Assembly (NCBI GenBank): GCA_033980235.1 | Contig: CM067067.1 | Span: 39,723,985 to 39,787,984, forward strand | From: Diadema setosum | Lineage: Eukaryota; Echinodermata; Echinoidea; Diadematoida; Diadematidae | Length of the DNA stretch: 64,000 nt | Direction of reading: 5' to 3' | Shown here: positions 59,859 to 64,000 of the stretch, piece by piece | Numbering within the stretch: position 1 is the stretch's first letter | Layout of the letters: every line of letters starts with the position of its first letter | Notes under the pieces: model-generated | Database searches by the model: none | What the model was told of the DNA's origin: nothing | What the model saw: the letters and a program-made list of their open reading frames with translations, nothing else | Translations under genes and position numbers: made by a program

Positions 59859-61177
59859 ATGCCTCCGCCACGAAGTGGTGCCGGAGGCATTATGTTTTCG
59901 GGTTGTCCGTCCGTCCGTCCGTCCGTCCGTCCGTCCTTCCGTCCTTCCGTCCGTCCTTCCGTCCGTCCGTAATGAATTTTGTGGACAAGGTAACTATCAA
60001 AACCCGTTGAGGTATCCTAATGAAACTTGGCATGTATGTGTATTAGGGGGTGAAGTTGTGCCTATCAACTTTTGGGTGCACATGCTCAAGGTCAAAGGTC
60101 AAAAGGTCAAGGTCAAATACATAAAATTTCACTATTTCCACCATATCTATTGAATGCCTGAAGATATTTTCTTGAAACTTAGTGTATACATGTATTACCC
60201 AATTAAGATTCTCTGGTGAAAGTTTGGGTCATGAGGTCAAAGGTCAAAGGTCAAAAGGTCAGGGTCAAATACATAAAATTTCACTATTTCCACCATATCT
60301 ATTGAATGCCTGAAGATATTTTCTTGAAACTTAGTGTATACCTGTATTACCCAATTAAGATTCTCTGGTGAAAGTTTGGGTCATGAGGTCAAAGGTCAAA
60401 GGTCAAAAGGTCAAGTAAAAATATTAAAACTTTTTTTTTTCCTCCATACCTTGGAAAATTGTTCAAGGTATCTTCATGGAACATAGTATTTATACATATA
60501 CTGACTGGAAGTGATTATCTAAAGAATGTAGGGTTCATGGGGTCAAAGGTCAAGTGCAACACTTCAAAATTTTACTATTTCCCTCCTATCATGCAATGCC
60601 AGCAGGGTTATTTTTTTTTTACACTTGGTGTATGCATACATGTGTAACCTAATAGAAATTCTCTGGAAAGTTTTTTTTTCTTCTTCTCTTGCCTCAAAGG
60701 TCAAAAGGTTAAAGATCAAGTGAAAGTGCTGAACTAACTTTTTCCTCCATATCTCGGAAGTGGCTCAAGTTATCTTGAAACTTAGTACATATTATGCATG
60801 TTCTACCTGACAGTGATTATCTTATGAATTTTAGGGTCAAGGGCCAGATGAAAATGGTAACAATTTACTATTCAATTCAGAAATTGCACTTTTTCTCCAC
60901 ACCTGTACCTTGAAAATTACTCAATGCCTAAATGTATGAATGGGTCAAAGTCGAGTTAAAGTCCTTAAATCCCTAGATACATGCTCTCCTATTCATCCAA
61001 TTAAACCTAGGTCAAGGAAGGTGAACATTCAACACATTTGTGACAAACTTGTCATTTCAATATTTTGCCAATTTTGTGAAAATGTAATCACACATTGTCC
61101 ACATGTACTATCTAGACCTATTGGGAAAATCATGCATTATGGCGGAGGCATACCAGTCGCCAAAGCGACATTTCTAG
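59859..61177 (+). mobile_element. Helentron/DINE-1-like element, family 1, copy 2
   Basis: 5' end ATGCCTCCGCCACGAAGTGG with nested hairpins (GCCTCCG..CGGAGGC around CCAC..GTGG), ATTATGTTTTCGGG and (GTCC)n at 59906-59970. A roughly 1-kb body follows with two near-identical 120-bp units, repeated AGGTCAAAGGTCA and TTTCACTATTTCCACC. It ends with TTATGGCGGAGGCATACCAG, a clean 3' hairpin GTCGC-CAAA-GCGAC (61156-61169) and ATTTCTAG. It ends only 60 bp before the coding exon at 61237. Confidence 0.7.
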
Positions 61178-61236
61178 TTTTTTTTAATAATGATTCGTTA
61201 ATCACCGTTGTATCTCTCGTTTCCTCTCGTTCACAG

Positions 61237-61346
61237 GGTGGCGTGTCTCGACTGGTGTGGATGTAACGGAGGATCAATCGATATCTCAAACATTAGAGAC
61301 GGGTTACTATTTGGTACGCCTCCCTGCGAATCTGTCGCTGGGTTTG
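61237..61346 (+). CDS. Cysteine-rich secreted/surface protein, exon 2
   Basis: Acceptor TTTCCTCTCGTTCACAG and donor G|GTAAGT bound 110 nt. Entered in phase 2 and left in phase 1 it reads VACLDWCGCNGGSIDISNIR then DGLLFGTPPCESVAGF, open throughout. This phase joins directly to the next exon, whereas the alternative open phase (WRVSTGVDVTED..) runs into a stop in it. Three cysteines and a GG turn suggest a disulphide-bonded extracellular module. I recognise no named domain. The phase-2 entry matches the signal-peptide exon at 30141-30229. Confidence 0.6.
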
Positions 61347-62563
61347 GTAAGTTCACCTGAATGGACGACGTACAAATAAGCCATCTGCCCCATTCTCCTC
61401 GTAGGTCATAAAGTAGCTAATGGATCGTTTATCTATTTATTTGTCTTTCTTGTGATTTTTCATGAACTTAACATATTTATTCATTCATCTATTATGCGGA
61501 CCTTGCCTTACATGACACCAGCGGTTCCGTTGATCCACAAACATCAGCTTTTATCGTTGGTGACTATGTCGTTATTTTGTGAGTTGACATGGTTGAGTTG
61601 TCAGAGTATGCCAAAGTGGGCATGATCTCTCTGTGAATCAAGACATTCAAGAATGTTGAGAGGCAATCTCTCATTTCGAATGTTTAAGAAGCTGGAAGCA
61701 ACAGAGTGATAATTTCTCACATTTTGAGATTATGAGAGGCGGTAGGTGTGTCTAAGACACTTTACCAAGAGGCCGTGTCCCCACAAGAATTTCAAGCTTT
61801 CTTGCTTGACCTGCAAACAGGCGTGACTCAAATCTAGTTGAGATTAAACGGTAAATTGCCTATAAGATTTCAGAGATCTCCGTCCACCCATAGACTAAGC
61901 ACGGCTCTAAGTTTACATTCATGTATTATCGCCAATAATGTATTCATCTTTTCCCATTATACTAGTATACCATTACCATTTTGTCTTCTAGTGCGGTATG
62001 TGAAGTTTGTTTGTTTGTTCATTTCCATCTGAGAAGATGGCTGGATAGTCAACGTGCTTGAAATGAAATACCACTCATGCTCGATTGATTTTGCTATTGA
62101 TAAGGAGTAAAATGGAACCTACAGAATAATAGAAGTTTCATTAAAGCTTCATCAGACACAATACGGAAAATTTAGTTGTTTTCATGAAACAATGATGTAG
62201 TTTCCATTGATCCATTAATCCCCTCTATAGTGGTTCATTATTTTGTACAGAAAATGTTATGATCCATATTTTTTCGTTTCTATTCTGTTAACCACAACTT
62301 TCTCCAATGCATAGGCTATTCAAAGTCAACAGTTCATGGATACAGAATTCATTTCTTGTCATTTGTTGTTAAAAGCCCAAAACATCGCAGACTCATTAAT
62401 TTTGTCTCTATTACGGGCTAATGGCAACGCAGTTGATACGGTTTTCAACTGTTTGAAACAATAATTCAGTAAGATAGATGTATTCAGTTCGAGTGAAGAT
62501 AAACTTCGTTGTTTTGTTTTTTATGTTATCGGTCTGTCCTGATTTCTTCGTTGATTCTTTCAG
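61347..62563 (+). other. Intron with reversed SINE fragment
   Basis: 1.2-kb intron. Positions 62006-62055 are a short minus-strand fragment of SINE family A (its GGCTATCCAGCC..TCAGATGGAAATG tail). Nothing else recognised. Confidence 0.5.
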
Positions 62564-62813
62564 ACTATTATAATTCCTGCGGCGATGGAGTCACCGCGGT
62601 CATAGCTCCAACGCAAATCAGAAGTTGCGAAGACAGCACGGAAAACGTCTTCCTCTTCAGAAACGAGACGGTTGGCAACGACCACGCCCTCGTCGTGTGG
62701 GAGAGTCAAAATCCTTCAGAGAAATACCCCGTCCGGGAATACTGTTCCGCCAGCTGTAACCCCAAGTGTGGCATTACGATCCCACCCACAACTCCAATGC
62801 CTCCACCCACGAC
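62564..62813 (+). CDS. Cysteine-rich secreted/surface protein, exon 3
   Basis: Acceptor TTGATTCTTTCAG and donor AC|GTACGG bound 250 nt, phase 1 in and phase 2 out. It encodes DYYNSCGDGVTAVIAPTQIR, SCEDSTENVFLFRNETVGND, HALVVWESQNPSEKYPVREY, CSASCNPKCG and ITIPPTTPMPPPTT. It has five regularly spaced cysteines, an N-glycosylation motif (NET) and a Pro/Thr-rich, probably O-glycosylated tail. All of this fits an extracellular protein. The codon composition is clearly richer in G+C than the surroundings, which supports real coding. Family unknown. Confidence 0.75.
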
Positions 62814-63218
62814 GTACGGGCTGTGTGACTTTCATTACTTACTCTTTTCAACCTGTGCATTAAGGAACCCTGCACATATGCACAAATTGCATTTTTGGTT
62901 GCCGTTGCAATATCTTTAATTTTGTCCTCGCTGAAGCTCGATTTTTTTTTTTTTTTTTGGGGGGGGGGGAATGTGTGTTAGCTGGGTATTGATATGGCGA
63001 TTGGATTCAACATGTTTGTGTCTAATCTGTATTCGATGATTCTCATTCTTTAATTTTCTTATAGCCCTTGTATTATGTATGTATGTGTGTATGTATGTAC
63101 AATGTATCTTGACACGACTGTTAACTCATTCTCTCTATCTGTGTACAGATGGATATTGTTATAATAATTCTGCTGATTGACCAAGTCACTGATTTTTTTT
63201 TTTTTCCTTTCCCTGCAG
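62814..63218 (+). other. Intron with poly-T/poly-G tract
   Basis: Contains T18-G9 at 62942-62969 and a TGTA-rich run (63073-63100). It ends in the pyrimidine tract of the next acceptor. Confidence 0.5.
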
Positions 63219-63295
63219 AACCAAAATGAATACTCGTGAAATAGACGAAATCATCCCGAGGTTTTCACCCGATCCTGTCACTACCGAACCCGGAA
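63219..63295 (+). CDS. Cysteine-rich secreted/surface protein, exon 4
   Basis: Acceptor TTTTTCCTTTCCCTGCAG and donor A|GTATGT bound 77 nt. In phase it reads TKMNTREIDEIIPRFSPDPV then TTEPG, continuing the Thr/Pro-rich stalk. A possible last exon, GT CTC TAA, starts at 63933 after TATTCTTTCCAG and would end the protein at about 177 residues. The gene may equally continue beyond the window. Confidence 0.6.
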
Positions 63296-64000
63296 GTATG
63301 TTTGAGTCTGGTTTTTGTCGAGTTTCTTTCAGCTTTGCTTTAATTACGCGCAGCCCTGCAGGAAATTATAAATTCATCAAACTACAGTATTGCCTTACGT
63401 TTATGGTGCGCGTAGAAGCTGTACAAGTACTAAGTATAAACAATTCAAAATGATTCAAAAACAGAAGTGGAAATATCGGCTATTGAAGTATTGGTGCTTG
63501 CTGTCGATAACAAACAGTATCTAATCTTGTTGATTAAAACTTGAAGTTCCTTCTGGTTTACATATAATGAAGTCTGTACTTAATGAAGATTCGAGGCATG
63601 ACATCATTCTGATGCAATGTTGGTTTTTGTCCGTTAATATTCAAGCACAATGCGTTGTCTTACCACATGCAATCAAAATATTAGATTCAATTTTCTTCCC
63701 CTTCCCTCCCCCGTCCCCTAATTAATTTTCTCTCTACCTCTTTTCGTTTGTTTTTCTACATATAGGTTAAAGCCCATTTTTTTCGAGTGACAACTTGTCA
63801 TTAAGTATCAAAAATTGCAGAATACATTAAACATTAACCAATATAGGACGTGCTGATCGTGATGTTCTCAATATGTCTTGGAGGGATAGTAATTTTTTGT
63901 TTGTTTGAAACATGTACATCTATTCTTTCCAGGTCTCTAAATACTATTATGTTGCTGTCTTTCGTCAATGCTGTGCTAATAAGTCCACACTACACAGCGA
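63296..64000 (+). other. Intron or 3' region at the window edge
   Basis: AT-rich. The only notable site is a good acceptor (CTATTCTTTCCAG at 63932) followed by a stop codon after one complete codon in the required phase. Confidence 0.3.

Noticed and set aside
59713..60153. 146-codon open frame
   Set aside because: It crosses the 5' end and GTCC microsatellite of a Helentron-like element. The Pro/Ser/Val/Arg repeat is an artefact.
61237..61346. Alternative phase (WRVSTGVDVTED..) of the exon
   Set aside because: It exits in phase 0 and meets an in-frame TAG in the following exon, while the cysteine-rich phase continues openly through two more exons.

Overview
This is a low-gene-density, intron-rich animal nuclear locus with AT-rich intergenic DNA. 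Spliceosomal GT..AG introns, tRNA-derived SINEs, a LINE remnant and many foldback (MITE-like) transposons rule out a prokaryote, virus or organelle. The repeat style (CCGTCC-rich elements, long 'AGGTCA' arrays, foldbacks) and one protein-coding gene are most compatible with a marine invertebrate, possibly an echinoderm or another non-vertebrate deuterostome. That placement is inference and I hold it loosely.

Region 1 (1 to about 21,520, plus strand): the 3' end of a gene that I read as an extended synaptotagmin (E-Syt), an ER-plasma-membrane tether and lipid-transfer protein. Seven coding exons join with consistent phase: 1-280 (acidic linker), 2096-2134 (39-nt micro-exon), 6725-6817, 7421-7555, 10033-10138, 13071-13120 and 13997-14060 (stop). 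Together they encode the linker and the last C2 domain (C2C). Its introns hold foldback elements, a 52-bp minisatellite of about 26 units, and two copies of a Helentron/DINE-1-like element. One of those elements begins immediately inside the splice donor of the 10033-10138 exon. A long 3' untranslated region may run to an AATAAA at 21515.

Region 2 (about 21.5 to 29 kb): a repeat cluster. It has three copies of a hAT-like element made of repeated TTCGnnnnnnCGAA palindromes, one of them nested in the terminal repeat of a TTAA-flanked G-tract foldback. It also has a GC-rich 158-bp hairpin, a SINE fragment and the 3' end of a degenerate LINE.

Region 3 (about 29 to 64 kb): a possible promoter (TATAAAAAG at 29081) lies upstream of an exon coding for a signal peptide (30141-30229). 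About 31 kb later, three phase-compatible exons (61237-61346, 62564-62813, 63219-63295) encode a cysteine-rich, Thr/Pro-rich extracellular segment. I suggest they form one secreted or surface protein gene of unknown function. The long interval is mostly unique AT-rich DNA with more foldbacks, two SINE families, microsatellites and a second kind of Helentron-like element. A single minus-strand candidate exon (46566-46655) resembles the last transmembrane segment of Patched/Dispatched/NPC1-type proteins.

The most unusual content is in the repeats. Two sequence-unrelated Helentron-like families share one architecture (5' double hairpin, GTCC microsatellite, internal array, subterminal inverted repeat, 3' hairpin, ATTTCTA end), and both carry arrays of perfect DR1 nuclear-receptor-type sites (AGGTCAAAGGTCA).
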